Source: Henriciella sp. (GTDB lineage Bacteria; Pseudomonadota; Alphaproteobacteria; Caulobacterales; Hyphomonadaceae). Taken from it: a DNA stretch of 64,000 nt. The translations under genes and the position numbers were made by a program. Under the pieces are notes generated by a model that ran no database searches, was not told the DNA's origin, and saw only the letters and a list, made by a program, of their open reading frames with translations. The stretch spans positions 1-64,000 of the forward strand of contig JAEPOM010000004.1 in the NCBI GenBank assembly GCA_017642885.1, given 5' to 3'. The stretch's first letter is position 1. Every line of letters starts with the position of its first letter. Shown here in pieces: positions 26,566-36,379 of the stretch.

Positions 26566-29073
26566 TCAAATCCCGCCCATCGCGTCTGCGATCAGGTCTG
26601 CTTCGGCTTCTCGCAGGATGGCTTCTTCGACGCTGGCGCCGTGCACGGGTTCCTTGCCGACTTCCAGCATGACAGGGACCGCGAACGGGCTGATTTTTTC
26701 GAGATCCTTGTGAACAATCTTGTCCTGGATGCGGACCAGCATGTCAGACAGTCGGCGAATATCCAGGAAGCCAGTAGCCGCGTCATGCCGAGCCGCTTGT
26801 AGCAGGATGTGGTCCGGCTCATGGCTGCGCAGCACGTCGTAGATGAGATCCGTAGAGAACGTCACCTGACGGCCGGTCTTTTCCTTGCCGGGCATACGAC
26901 GCGCGATGAGACCTGAGATCTGCGCGCAGTGCGCGAAATGGCGTTTCATCAAAACGGCTTCATCAAGCCACTCTTCCAAGTCGTCGCCCAACAGGTCCGG
27001 CGCGAATAGCGCGTTCAGATCGACCTGACCCATCGGCTCCATCGCCCAGACCGCCATGGCGTACTCTGACGCAACAAATCCAAGTGGTTTTGCACCCATG
27101 CGTTCCAGTCGCCGGGTCAACAACATGCCGAGTGTTTGATGCGCGAGGCGTCCCTCGAACGGATAACAAGCTAGGAAATGACGGTGACCTCTGGGAAACG
27201 TCTCGATCAGCAGTTCATCCGCCGCTGGGATCGTCGAGCGCAAGTCCTGAATCTCGAACCATTCGCGGACCTGGTCCGGCAAGGTGTGCCAGTTGTCCCG
27301 ATTGTGAATCATCTGGCGGACGCGGCCGGCCAGGAACTGGGTCAGAGGGAACTTGCCGCCATTATAACTCGGGATCGCTGGATTGGTGTCTGCTGGTGCG
27401 CGCATCACGAGACAATCATTTTCCTGTACGCCTAAAAAGCGAAGGATTTCGCCTGCGAAGAGAAATGTATCGCCGGGCGTCATCGTGGAGATGAAGTATT
27501 CCTCGATTTCCCCGAGCGTTCGACCGGCGCGAAGTGCGGGGCGCCCAGTTGCCTGGCCTGCTTTTTCGCGCCCGACGCGGCTGGCGAGCCGGACCTTGAG
27601 ATGCTGCGCTTCGACGATCGCGCCTACATTCATCCAGTGCAGCTGCTGATCGCGCGATGTTCGCGCGGCCCACAATCCGTTTCGTCTGCGAGTGATGCGC
27701 TTGAAACGATCATACGTCTTGAGGGCATATCCACCGGTCGCCACCAGGTCGACGACGCGCTCATAGGTTTCCCAATCGAGCTCTGCATAGGGGGCGGAAG
27801 CCGTCACTTCTTCGAACAGGTCTTCGAGGCCAAATCCCTCGCCGCAGGCGCGGCCCATGATATGCTGAGCGAGCACATCCAGGGCGCCGCGGCGAAGCGG
27901 CTCTCCATCAATCTCACCTGCCTCAACAGCGTCTTCGGCAGCACGGCATTCGAGAATTTCGAACCGGTTCGTCGGGACGAGCATAGCTCGGCTCGCTTCG
28001 TCCATGCGGTGATTGGCGCGCCCAATCCGCTGGACGAGCCGTGCTGCGCCCTTTGGTGCGCCCATCTGGATGACGAGATCAACTTCCCCCCAATCGATTC
28101 CCAGATCCAAAGTTGAGGTGCAGACGACCGCCTTGAGGTGCCCCGCGGCCATCGCCGCCTCAACTTTTTGCCTCTGTTCCCTCGCCAGTGACCCATGGTG
28201 CAACGCGATTGGAAGGGCGTCCTCGTTGACGTTCCAAAGCTCCTGAAACAACAGCTCAGCCTGAGACCGGGTATTCACGAACACCAGCGACATCTTTGCA
28301 GCTTTGATCTGGTCGTAAACCTCGCCGACAGCGAACCGTCCGGAATGGCCTGACCAGGGGATGCGCTCATCGGAGATTAGAATGTCGACATCCGCGTGAA
28401 CCCCGCCTTCGGCGACAATAAGCTTTGGCTCGTCCTTTCGAACAGCCAGCCAGGACTGCAATACGCTTGGATCGTGAACGGTTGCGGAGAGGCCAATAAA
28501 TCGACAGGCCGGCGCCCAGCTTGCCAAGCTCGCCAAGCCGAGACTTAGCAAATCGCCGCGCTTGCTGGGCGCAATGGCGTGGATCTCATCAATGATCACG
28601 CACTTAAGGTCCGCGAAGAATTCAGCGGCGTGATCTGACGCAATAAAGAGCGCCAACTGCTCCGGCGTTGTAAGCAAGATATCCGGCGGGGTCTTTCTCT
28701 GACGTTGGCGTTTATGAGAAGGGGTGTCGCCCGTTCGTGTCTCGATTTTGATATCGAGGCCCATCTCTTTAACGGGTGTCGTCAGATTGCGAGCGACATC
28801 GACGGCGAGGGCTTTCAAGGGTGAGATATAGAGCGTGTGCAATGCCGGACGGTCGGAATTGCGCGCGTGTTTCTGCGAAAGCTCGATCAAACTGCCGAGA
28901 AAGCCCGCCAGGGTTTTGCCGCCACCCGTGGGCGCGATGAGTAGCGCGCTCTCACCGTTTAGGGCCGTTTGCGTGAGCGCCAGCTGGTGACGCCGCGGAG
29001 CCCAACCACGCTCGCTGAACCAGGCGTCAAACCGATCCGGAAGGGAAAAAGCGGGAGGAAGCGTGTCGGGCAT
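26566..29073 (-). CDS. Ligase-associated DNA damage response DEXH-box helicase (Lhr-like)
   Basis: LLIAPTGGGKTLAGFLGSLIEL; VIIDEIHAIAPSKRGD; GLSATVHDPSVL; VQRIGRANHRMDE. Confidence 0.92.
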   Translation of the reverse strand: MPDTLPPAFSLPDRFDAWFSERGWAPRRHQLALTQTALNGESALLIAPTGGGKTLAGFLGSLIELSQKHARNSDRPALHTLYISPLKALAVDVARNLTTPVKEMGLDIKIETRTGDTPSHKRQRQRKTPPDILLTTPEQLALFIASDHAAEFFADLKCVIIDEIHAIAPSKRGDLLSLGLASLASWAPACRFIGLSATVHDPSVLQSWLAVRKDEPKLIVAEGGVHADVDILISDERIPWSGHSGRFAVGEVYDQIKAAKMSLVFVNTRSQAELLFQELWNVNEDALPIALHHGSLAREQRQKVEAAMAAGHLKAVVCTSTLDLGIDWGEVDLVIQMGAPKGAARLVQRIGRANHRMDEASRAMLVPTNRFEILECRAAEDAVEAGEIDGEPLRRGALDVLAQHIMGRACGEGFGLEDLFEEVTASAPYAELDWETYERVVDLVATGGYALKTYDRFKRITRRRNGLWAARTSRDQQLHWMNVGAIVEAQHLKVRLASRVGREKAGQATGRPALRAGRTLGEIEEYFISTMTPGDTFLFAGEILRFLGVQENDCLVMRAPADTNPAIPSYNGGKFPLTQFLAGRVRQMIHNRDNWHTLPDQVREWFEIQDLRSTIPAADELLIETFPRGHRHFLACYPFEGRLAHQTLGMLLTRRLERMGAKPLGFVASEYAMAVWAMEPMGQVDLNALFAPDLLGDDLEEWLDEAVLMKRHFAHCAQISGLIARRMPGKEKTGRQVTFSTDLIYDVLRSHEPDHILLQAARHDAATGFLDIRRLSDMLVRIQDKIVHKDLEKISPFAVPVMLEVGKEPVHGASVEEAILREAEADLIADAMGGI

Positions 29074-29174
29074 TGGGTTCTGTCTAACGCATTCTTTGAG
29101 GCTGTTGCAGATTTTTCATCTGACATTCAGACGAGACCGGGTTTGAAGGAGAAGAACAAAGTTCAGGAGTATAA

Positions 29175-29843
29175 ATGTCTCGTATCTTTCCGCTCGCGCT
29201 CATCGTGGCAGGTCTGGTGGCCCCCGCGTCTGCAGACCCGGTCATTGAGATGATGCGTAGCCTATCCAAAGATGGGCCGATCTACGCATACGAAATGATT
29301 TACTCCGACGCTGAAGTATCGGCTGTCGGAAAAATCGATCCAAGCCAGCCAGAAGGTCAGCGGATACTCGTCACCAGTCCGGCAGAGAGTGAGTGGTCAG
29401 ACGACTTTCGGGAAGGATTGGAAGAGATGGAGTCTGAAACCGACGGCGACATCTGGTGCACGGATTTTGCGGAGATGGTGCCGAGCGAAATCTCCGCCCT
29501 GGAAGAGAACGATACGACGATCACTTACGCCTTTACGCCGCAGCCAGAATCTGATGCGGACGGAATGGAAAAGAAGATGATGAAAAAACTGAAGGCGATG
29601 GTCACGCTCGACAAGACTGACGGCTCCGTTCTTGCCTTCAATATGAAGCTTCCTAAGCCTTACAAACCCGCCATGGTGGCCAAGATCAACATGTTCGAAA
29701 TGGATGCCACATGCGCCCGAGCTCCAGACGGCAGAACCTTTGTCGAGACGTTCGACTTCAAAATTGCCGGGTCGGCCATGATGCAGAGTTTTGACGAAAC
29801 GGTTTCTCGCAAGATCACCAGACTTCTGGACCCTGTAGGCTAA
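29175..29843 (+). CDS. Secreted hypothetical protein
   Basis: Signal peptide MSRIFPLALIVAGLVAPASA; complete ORF. Confidence 0.7.
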   Translation: MSRIFPLALIVAGLVAPASADPVIEMMRSLSKDGPIYAYEMIYSDAEVSAVGKIDPSQPEGQRILVTSPAESEWSDDFREGLEEMESETDGDIWCTDFAEMVPSEISALEENDTTITYAFTPQPESDADGMEKKMMKKLKAMVTLDKTDGSVLAFNMKLPKPYKPAMVAKINMFEMDATCARAPDGRTFVETFDFKIAGSAMMQSFDETVSRKITRLLDPVG

Positions 29844-31306
29844 TTCGCCTCTTCCGCTTCCAGCGCTGCCTCGGCAGCTTCGGCTGCGAGGCGGGCCTGC
29901 TCGGCGGCATCGAACGCACCGACCACATTGGCGACGAAGTTTCCGATCTCGAACCGGGCTTCTCCGGCGACATCAAATCCGCGGCGGACGATGACCAGCT
30001 CACGAGAGGGGACAACCACCATGTATTGTCCGCGATTGCCGAAGCCTGCGAATGCATCGGCGGGTACGCCGTCGGTGTCGTTCATCAACCAGAATGATCC
30101 CGCATAGCCCACACCGTCACGATTAGGTTGAGCGGGTGCGGGGGTTGTCACGAAGTCGATCCAGTCCGGCGACAGGATCTGCTCATCGCCCCATTTGCCA
30201 TCCTGCAAATAGAGCTGGCCGAGGCGGGCCATATCGCGTGCGGTCATCCAGATTTGCGAGGACGAGATATAGTCCCCGTTCCAATCCGTCTCCAGGACGG
30301 TGTGACGAGCGCCAATCTTCTGCAGCACTTCAGTGTGCGGGAATGCGCGATAAGCGGCATCGTTCCCCATGGCTTCGCGCAGAGCGCGCATTGCAATCAG
30401 CGTGTCTACGTTTGAGTATTTGAAGCGAGTTCCGGGAATGGCTTCGAGCGATCGGTCGTCGAGCTGGTCCGCCACCGCGGCGCCACCAAAATAGAGCCGA
30501 TCCGTTCGGGAACCCGGATTGTTGGATTCGAGGCCACTCGCCATGTTCAAAACGTGGCGCAGTGTGATCGCCCGGCGCGGGTCGCCACCTTTGTTGAAGT
30601 CGGAAATGATCGCTTCATTGTCGAGGCCCAGAATGCCGTCATAAACAGCGGCGCCGATGATTGTGGACGTCAGAGACTTGGCCACGGACCAGGTTCGTTG
30701 AGGCGTCGTTCGGTCAATGCCGCGAGCATATTGTTCGGCAACAACTTGGCCTTTGTGCAGGACGACCACTGCGCTGGTGCGGGTGCCGGCGCCATAGGTC
30801 GCCTCGTCAAATGCAAAGCTGACAGGCACGCCGAGCAAATCGAGCGCGAACGTGTTTTCGGTCAGCGTGACGTTGTCTCCGAGCGCCGTCGAATTATCAG
30901 GTTCATCCATGCTCGGCATGTTGGCGAAGCTGGGCAGCCAGGCGGTCATGTTGGCGGTCGCCCCTACGGGCAAAGTGGAGCAGCCAATTCCTGGCCGCCA
31001 TACAGCCGCACGCGGTGGCAGATCATTGTCAAACTCCACCAGAACCGTGCGATTGTCTTCGTCGATCTTCGCATTCGAAACCTGGTTCATCAGTGGGCGA
31101 TAATCGACATAGATGCCGCTGAGCTCGTTCGCTTGGATCTCGGGCAGGCTTTGTCCAGCGCTGAAATAGCCAGAACATGTGAAGAGCGCTTTATAGCCCG
31201 CAACCAGCGCGAGCTTGGTCGTGTCGCTGGGGTCTGAATTCTGAGCTTGGGCCAGTGGGGTGGTCGCCACGGCCAGGCCTGCAGCTAAAGCTAGAATACG
31301 ACGCAT
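29840..31306 (-). CDS. Serine hydrolase, beta-lactamase class C-like
   Basis: Signal peptide MRRILALAAGLAVATTPLAQAQ; RTWSVAKSLTSTIIGAAV (SxxK); KYSNVD (YxN). Confidence 0.85.
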   Translation of the reverse strand: MRRILALAAGLAVATTPLAQAQNSDPSDTTKLALVAGYKALFTCSGYFSAGQSLPEIQANELSGIYVDYRPLMNQVSNAKIDEDNRTVLVEFDNDLPPRAAVWRPGIGCSTLPVGATANMTAWLPSFANMPSMDEPDNSTALGDNVTLTENTFALDLLGVPVSFAFDEATYGAGTRTSAVVVLHKGQVVAEQYARGIDRTTPQRTWSVAKSLTSTIIGAAVYDGILGLDNEAIISDFNKGGDPRRAITLRHVLNMASGLESNNPGSRTDRLYFGGAAVADQLDDRSLEAIPGTRFKYSNVDTLIAMRALREAMGNDAAYRAFPHTEVLQKIGARHTVLETDWNGDYISSSQIWMTARDMARLGQLYLQDGKWGDEQILSPDWIDFVTTPAPAQPNRDGVGYAGSFWLMNDTDGVPADAFAGFGNRGQYMVVVPSRELVIVRRGFDVAGEARFEIGNFVANVVGAFDAAEQARLAAEAAEAALEAEEAN

Positions 31307-31411
31307 GGGATGCTCCAAATTTTTACGCAGAGAGACGCTAGGCCGGTTTGGGTAAATCCTGCAAGCGGCGGAAATGGGGCAGTATCGGAATTCAAAGAAC
31401 GATCTATATCT

Positions 31412-32446
31412 ATGGCAATGATCCGGCCCGACCTCCTTCTGCACGAGACGCCTAAAGGGCTGTATTGTCCGCCCGGCGATTTCTATATCGATCCGGTTCG
31501 CAGCGCGGTCGATCGTGCGGTGATCACACACGGTCATGCTGATCATGCCAGGGCAGGGCACGGCGCGGTTCTCGCGACGCCGCAAACGCTCGACATCATG
31601 GCATCGCGATATGGCGAAGCCTTCACGGCAAGCCGCCAGTCCCTGGAGTTTGGGGAGACCGTCGAGATCAATGGCGTAACTGTCTGGCTGGCACCTGCAG
31701 GGCATATCCTGGGATCCGCTCAAGTCGTCGTCGAATGGCGCGGGCTACGCATGGTGAGCACAGGCGACTACAAGCGCCGCGATGATCCAACGTGCCGCCA
31801 GTTTGAGGTCGTGCCGAACACCCATGTCTTTATCTCTGAAGCGACGTTTGGATTGCCAGTGTTTCGCCATCCCGATGACCGCGCCGAGATCCGGAAGCTG
31901 CTCTCAAGTGTCTCGCTTTTTCCAGAACGCTCACATCTGGTTGGCGTTTATTCTCTCGGAAAAGCGCAACGCGTCATCGCACTTCTGAGAGAGGCGGGGT
32001 ATGATCGACCGCTCTATATCCATGGCGCGCTAAAGGAGCTTTGCGATCTTTACGAGCGCAGCGGCGTCGCGCTCGGCGAGTTGCGCCCAGCTACCCTTGA
32101 AAAGGGGCAGCGCGGTGAGAGTGAATTGTTCCGCGGTGAAATAATTCTCGGTCCACCGTCCAGTTTCAACGACAAATGGGGGCGTCGGTTCCCGGACCCG
32201 GTGCTGAGCTTTGCTTCAGGCTGGATGGGAGTGCGCCAAAGGGCGAAGCAGCGCGGCGTTGAGCTGCCTCTAGTCCTGTCGGATCACGCGGATTGGGATG
32301 AGCTGACGCAAACCGTGCGCGATGTGGACCCTGAGGAGCTTTGGATCACCTATGGGCGCGAGGACGCATTGGTCCGATGGGCGGAACTGGAAGGGCGCAA
32401 GGCACGGCCATTGCGTTTGGTTGGGTATCAGGAAGAAAACGAGTGA
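31412..32446 (+). CDS. Ligase-associated DNA damage response exonuclease (metallo-beta-lactamase/beta-CASP type)
   Basis: VITHGHADHARAGH; LAPAGHILGSAQV; STGDYKRRDDPTC; LSDHADWDEL. Confidence 0.92.
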   Translation: MAMIRPDLLLHETPKGLYCPPGDFYIDPVRSAVDRAVITHGHADHARAGHGAVLATPQTLDIMASRYGEAFTASRQSLEFGETVEINGVTVWLAPAGHILGSAQVVVEWRGLRMVSTGDYKRRDDPTCRQFEVVPNTHVFISEATFGLPVFRHPDDRAEIRKLLSSVSLFPERSHLVGVYSLGKAQRVIALLREAGYDRPLYIHGALKELCDLYERSGVALGELRPATLEKGQRGESELFRGEIILGPPSSFNDKWGRRFPDPVLSFASGWMGVRQRAKQRGVELPLVLSDHADWDELTQTVRDVDPEELWITYGREDALVRWAELEGRKARPLRLVGYQEENE

Positions 32447-32452
32447 TTCGCG

Positions 32453-32653
32453 CTATTCAGCGGCGATAAGCTCAAGCGTCTGTTCGTCAGCGTCGAGCGT
32501 TTCGGAAATCACTTCACCAATCGTGCATCGGCATTTGCCGCAATTGAAGCTGCAGCCGTGATGCGCCTGCACAGCCTCAGGGCTGCGCGCGCCAGCTTCA
32601 ACAGCTTCGCGGACCCCTTTGTCATTGATACGGCGGCAGATGCAAATGATCAT
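32453..32653 (-). CDS. bfd: Bacterioferritin-associated ferredoxin-like (2Fe-2S) protein
   Basis: MIICICRRINDKGVREAVEAG...HHGCSFNCGKCRCTIGEVI: C-x-C ... C-x2-C pattern. Confidence 0.85.
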   Translation of the reverse strand: MIICICRRINDKGVREAVEAGARSPEAVQAHHGCSFNCGKCRCTIGEVISETLDADEQTLELIAAE

Positions 32654-32769
32654 GAGAACGATTTGCAACTTCACAGCGCGATTGTCAAGAATGATTCTCA
32701 ACTGGGTGTGGATTTTATCGCCGCAAGAAACGGGTGGCGGTCTGCTTCGTGGATTGGCAAAGTGGCCGC

Positions 32770-33660
32770 ATGACACTTGTACTCAAACCTCTCGACGAAC
32801 GCTGTGTGGCCTATGAGCGGATGGCAGACGCGCTGGAACACCTTGGTGACACCTGGCGAGACTGGCCGGATTTACGGACCTGCGCCGAAGCTGTCGGTCT
32901 TTCTTCAAGTCATTTCCAGCGTGAGTTCACGCGTTGGGCCGGCATTAGCCCGAAACAGTATCAAGCTTCTCTCGCCCATGCTGAAGCCGGCGACTTGTTG
33001 CGACAGGGCGCTAGCGTTCTCGACACGACATTCGAGACCGGCCTGTCATCACCGTCCCGGTTGCACGACTTGTTTATCGCCCATGAGGCGCTGTCACCCG
33101 GCGAAGCCAAGAAGCGGGGTGACGGCGCGCGCCTGACGATTGGCAAGGCGGGCACACCATTTGGAACGGGGGTGTTCCTGATTTCGCCGCGCGGACTGTG
33201 TGGCCTAGGTTTTGCCGATGATGACGTCACGGAAAAGACCGGGTTCGTCCACCCAGGCTATCCAGAAGACAAAGTTTTCACAGATATGATGGCGCGCTAC
33301 GCCAATGCTGATTTCACGCGAGACGATGCAGAGGCCAAGCGCTGGTCGGGGAAAGTCTTTGGTGACGGCGGAGAAGTCCCACTCGCGATGTATGGCACGC
33401 CATTCCGGCGGCAGGTCTGGCGCGCGTTATTGGAAATTCCGACCGGTGAAACATGGACGTATGGGCAAGTCGCAACCAGCGCTGGGAACCCGAAAGCCGC
33501 CCGTGCGGCGGGGACCGCGATTGGTGCAAATACGATCGCCTGGCTGATCCCATGTCATCGCGCGCTTGCATCTGACGGTAGGTTACATAATTACCATTGG
33601 GGTACGGCACGAAAACGTGCCATGCTAACCTATGAGAAGGTGCACACGGCGGCGCATTAG
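32770..33660 (+). CDS. ada: AraC-type HTH + O6-methylguanine-DNA methyltransferase (Ada-like, lacking the Ada N-terminal Zn domain)
   Basis: FQREFTRWAGISPKQY; GTPFRRQVWRALLEIPTGETWTYGQVA; WLIPCHRAL. Confidence 0.88.
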   Translation: MTLVLKPLDERCVAYERMADALEHLGDTWRDWPDLRTCAEAVGLSSSHFQREFTRWAGISPKQYQASLAHAEAGDLLRQGASVLDTTFETGLSSPSRLHDLFIAHEALSPGEAKKRGDGARLTIGKAGTPFGTGVFLISPRGLCGLGFADDDVTEKTGFVHPGYPEDKVFTDMMARYANADFTRDDAEAKRWSGKVFGDGGEVPLAMYGTPFRRQVWRALLEIPTGETWTYGQVATSAGNPKAARAAGTAIGANTIAWLIPCHRALASDGRLHNYHWGTARKRAMLTYEKVHTAAH

Positions 33661-33677
33661 CGGCCTCGGTCCACCGG

Positions 33678-34184
33678 ATGGAGTGGACGCGGATGTTCGT
33701 CGACAATTTTACTGGCATCTATTTTCTGATGTTTGTCCCGATCGCGATCTGGGCGGGTGTCCTGGCCTGGAAGTGGATTAAAGCACCTGAGCTCGGCGGG
33801 GTTGTGTATGATTCCAACGTGGAAAAGGGCTTGCTAAATGGCAATGTTCCGCGTGACGAATTCATCAAGAGCTTTTCCAAAGCCGAGCGCCCGCGCCTGG
33901 GGGTTTTCCAATGCGGTGTTGCTCTGCTGGCCTTGGTCATTTTGCCGATGCTGATCGCTGGTTTTTACGGGTTCACGCATGAGGCCAATGTCTGGGGTGA
34001 AGACAATATGGCGCTGACGATTCGGCAGCAGAACCTGGGCAAAATTCTCGGCGATTTTCTCACCATTCTGATGATTATGGCTATCAACGTGGTGCTGCTG
34101 GCGGCTGCCACCTACTTTTATTATCGCAATCGACCGCCATCGCTGCGGTCGGAGATCCGTCGTCTCGAGGAGCAGTATAAATGA
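33678..34184 (+). CDS. Membrane protein, hypothetical
   Basis: TM segments; overlaps start of the following VOC gene. Confidence 0.65.
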   Translation: MEWTRMFVDNFTGIYFLMFVPIAIWAGVLAWKWIKAPELGGVVYDSNVEKGLLNGNVPRDEFIKSFSKAERPRLGVFQCGVALLALVILPMLIAGFYGFTHEANVWGEDNMALTIRQQNLGKILGDFLTILMIMAINVVLLAAATYFYYRNRPPSLRSEIRRLEEQYK

Positions 34185-34654
34185 GTGTCGAATTTCTCCA
34201 CACAATGGTCCGCGTTTCCGACATTGACGCAGCTGTACGCTTCTTTGGTGATGGGCTCGGACTGCAGGAAATCCTGAGATACGAAAACGAAGCGGGGCGC
34301 TTCACGCTGGTCTTCCTGGCCTCACCGGAGGATATCGCCCGCAATGGCGGTATTCCGGAAAACACCTCACCGACGGCGATGGATATTCCGATGGTCGAGC
34401 TGACTTATAACTGGGATCCGGAAGACTATGGCGGCGGCCGCAATTTCGGCCATCTCGCTTATCGCGTGGGAGATATCTACCAAGCCTGTGAGCGGTTCCA
34501 GGCGCTTGGCGTGACGATCAACCGCCCACCCCGAGACGGGCGTATGGCGTTTGTTCGCTCGCCGGACGGAATCTCGGTGGAGCTGCTCCAAAAGGGACAA
34601 CCGCTGGAGCCGATTGAGCCCTGGGCCAGCATGGAAAACCACGGCAGCTGGTAG
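34181..34654 (+). CDS. VOC/glyoxalase I-like protein
   Basis: FLHTMVRVSDIDAAVRFFGDGLGLQEI...HLAYRVGDIYQACERFQALGV. Confidence 0.85.
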   Translation: MSVEFLHTMVRVSDIDAAVRFFGDGLGLQEILRYENEAGRFTLVFLASPEDIARNGGIPENTSPTAMDIPMVELTYNWDPEDYGGGRNFGHLAYRVGDIYQACERFQALGVTINRPPRDGRMAFVRSPDGISVELLQKGQPLEPIEPWASMENHGSW

Positions 34655-34657
34655 GTC

Positions 34658-35533
34658 TTAAAGTTCGTGCACGTCGCAGCCGCGGGCTTCCAGAATGGGT
34701 TTCATTTCCCAATAGGCGCGCGGTGTTCTGTAAAGCGGAATACGCGGATGCAGGTGGTGAATGACGTGGTACTGCATCCCAAGAGATCCGATATTTCCAA
34801 GGATCGAGCGAAAGCTGCGTGTGTCGCGATAACGGCCCTTGCTTAGGCCAGGATTGTGCGGCGCCCAGCTGAGATAAAACTGAATATAAGTTAGTGCGAT
34901 ATGGCGCGGCAGCCACCAGAGCAGGGCGGCTTCAATCGCATAGCCAGACCAGGCCAGTGCAAACAGGATGCTATAATGGACGATCTGGTAAAGGATCCCG
35001 TCCAGCAAAACGTCTTGCCGGCCGATGCGCATCAGCATGTCGCCATAGGCATTGAAGCCGCCTTTGGCGCGTGGCTGGCGGTTCTGCATTGATTTCCAGA
35101 GCGCACGAAGCGGTCCATCAGCATGTGTGGAGTAATCTGGATCGAGTTCGGGATCGTTGGCGTGCTTATGGTGATCCATATGCGTGACCTTGGCGACGCG
35201 ATAGGGAAGCACCAGCGGGATTGTCGAAACGTGGCCGACAAGCTGGTTCAGCCAGCGCAGCTTGGTGCCAGGCTTGGCGATAATATCGTGCTGGGCCTCG
35301 TGACTTGGAAGATAGCTCAGCGTGACGTTGAGCGACGCGATGATAAAGCCAAGCCAAAGTGGAATGACGTCGAAAAAGACGAGCGGCCAAAGCGCGAGCC
35401 AGATGGCCAAATTCGAGAACGCCCAGAACACTGCAAAATAGGGAAACTTGTTGAGGTGCCGCGCGGCCGCTTCGCGTTCCAGACGCATAAGTTCCGCTTC
35501 AGAAAGCTTGGATAGATCTTGTGTCGGACTCAT
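34658..35533 (-). CDS. Fatty acid desaturase family protein
   Basis: HEAQHD, HMDHHKHAND, HVIHHLHP-type His boxes. Confidence 0.88.
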   Translation of the reverse strand: MSPTQDLSKLSEAELMRLEREAAARHLNKFPYFAVFWAFSNLAIWLALWPLVFFDVIPLWLGFIIASLNVTLSYLPSHEAQHDIIAKPGTKLRWLNQLVGHVSTIPLVLPYRVAKVTHMDHHKHANDPELDPDYSTHADGPLRALWKSMQNRQPRAKGGFNAYGDMLMRIGRQDVLLDGILYQIVHYSILFALAWSGYAIEAALLWWLPRHIALTYIQFYLSWAPHNPGLSKGRYRDTRSFRSILGNIGSLGMQYHVIHHLHPRIPLYRTPRAYWEMKPILEARGCDVHEL

Positions 35534-35724
35534 ACCCATGTTCCCCGGATTTGCGCGAGCAGGCCAAACCCGCCGCCGAGGATCAGCCCGGTCATGAGCG
35601 GCGTCAGGCCGAACGGTGGGGTCCAGGACATGTAAGTGATGATTTGCGCGAAGAGCGGCGCGAAAAAACCAAATCCGAAGAGGAGCGGTCCGAAATAGAA
35701 TATCGTCTGAATGACCTTTTGCAT
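35530..35724 (-). CDS. Small membrane protein coupled (ATGA) to the desaturase
   Basis: 64 aa, two hydrophobic segments, 4-nt overlap. Confidence 0.6.
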   Translation of the reverse strand: MQKVIQTIFYFGPLLFGFGFFAPLFAQIITYMSWTPPFGLTPLMTGLILGGGFGLLAQIRGTWV

Positions 35725-35775
35725 GCACCCTTATCTCAAAAAATGACGCAGGCGTCAACTTTGGAGTTGTGGCAA

Positions 35776-36324
35776 TCAGGTTTCCTTCTGAAAGGCGATA
35801 GTCACCTCACCAATGCGAATGCCAAAACGGGTCACATAGGCCCGGTTTATGAGAACACCGTCCTCGAGCAGGTACATCCAGTCGTCGAAGCCGACATTCC
35901 AGACGCTATATCCGACTTTCAGATCAACTTTGTACTTCCAGTTGAACGCGTTCCCTACGACCTGTCCTTCCGCATAGTCTGGGACGTCGCCAGCGGTTCC
36001 GCGGTAGAAGCCGTCACCAAGGATATCGATTTCCCAAACCCGTGTTTCGCGCTCACCATCATCGTATTTGAAGCGCTCATCCAGGGTGAGGACGCCGTCT
36101 TCTATGGTTCCTGTGATGTCGACTTTGAAACTGCGACGAACCTTGCCGAAACGGTCTTCGAAGACGCCATATGCAGTCGTCTTACCTTCGAAATAGTCTT
36201 CGAGCACGAGCGTGCGTGGGGCGTCGGAGAATTCAACGATATTTGGACCTGACACGCAGCCGGTCGCGGCGGCTGCGCTGGTGGCGACAGCAAGGGTGGG
36301 AGCAAACAAGTCTGAGAGGCGCAT
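35776..36324 (-). CDS. DUF3833-like lipoprotein
   Basis: Lipoprotein-type leader (AATGC); LEDYFEGKTTAYGVFEDRFGKVRRSFKVDITGTIEDGVLTLDE. Confidence 0.8.
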   Translation of the reverse strand: MRLSDLFAPTLAVATSAAAATGCVSGPNIVEFSDAPRTLVLEDYFEGKTTAYGVFEDRFGKVRRSFKVDITGTIEDGVLTLDERFKYDDGERETRVWEIDILGDGFYRGTAGDVPDYAEGQVVGNAFNWKYKVDLKVGYSVWNVGFDDWMYLLEDGVLINRAYVTRFGIRIGEVTIAFQKET

Positions 36325-36379
36325 AAGACAAAGCTTTCTTTTTGCTTTGTCTACGCGCCGGATCAGAAACTGGATGTTG

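Noticed and set aside
30554-31237. 227-aa plus-strand ORF antisense to the serine hydrolase
   Set aside because: Antisense to a well-supported beta-lactamase-fold gene with signal peptide; typical high-GC shadow ORF.
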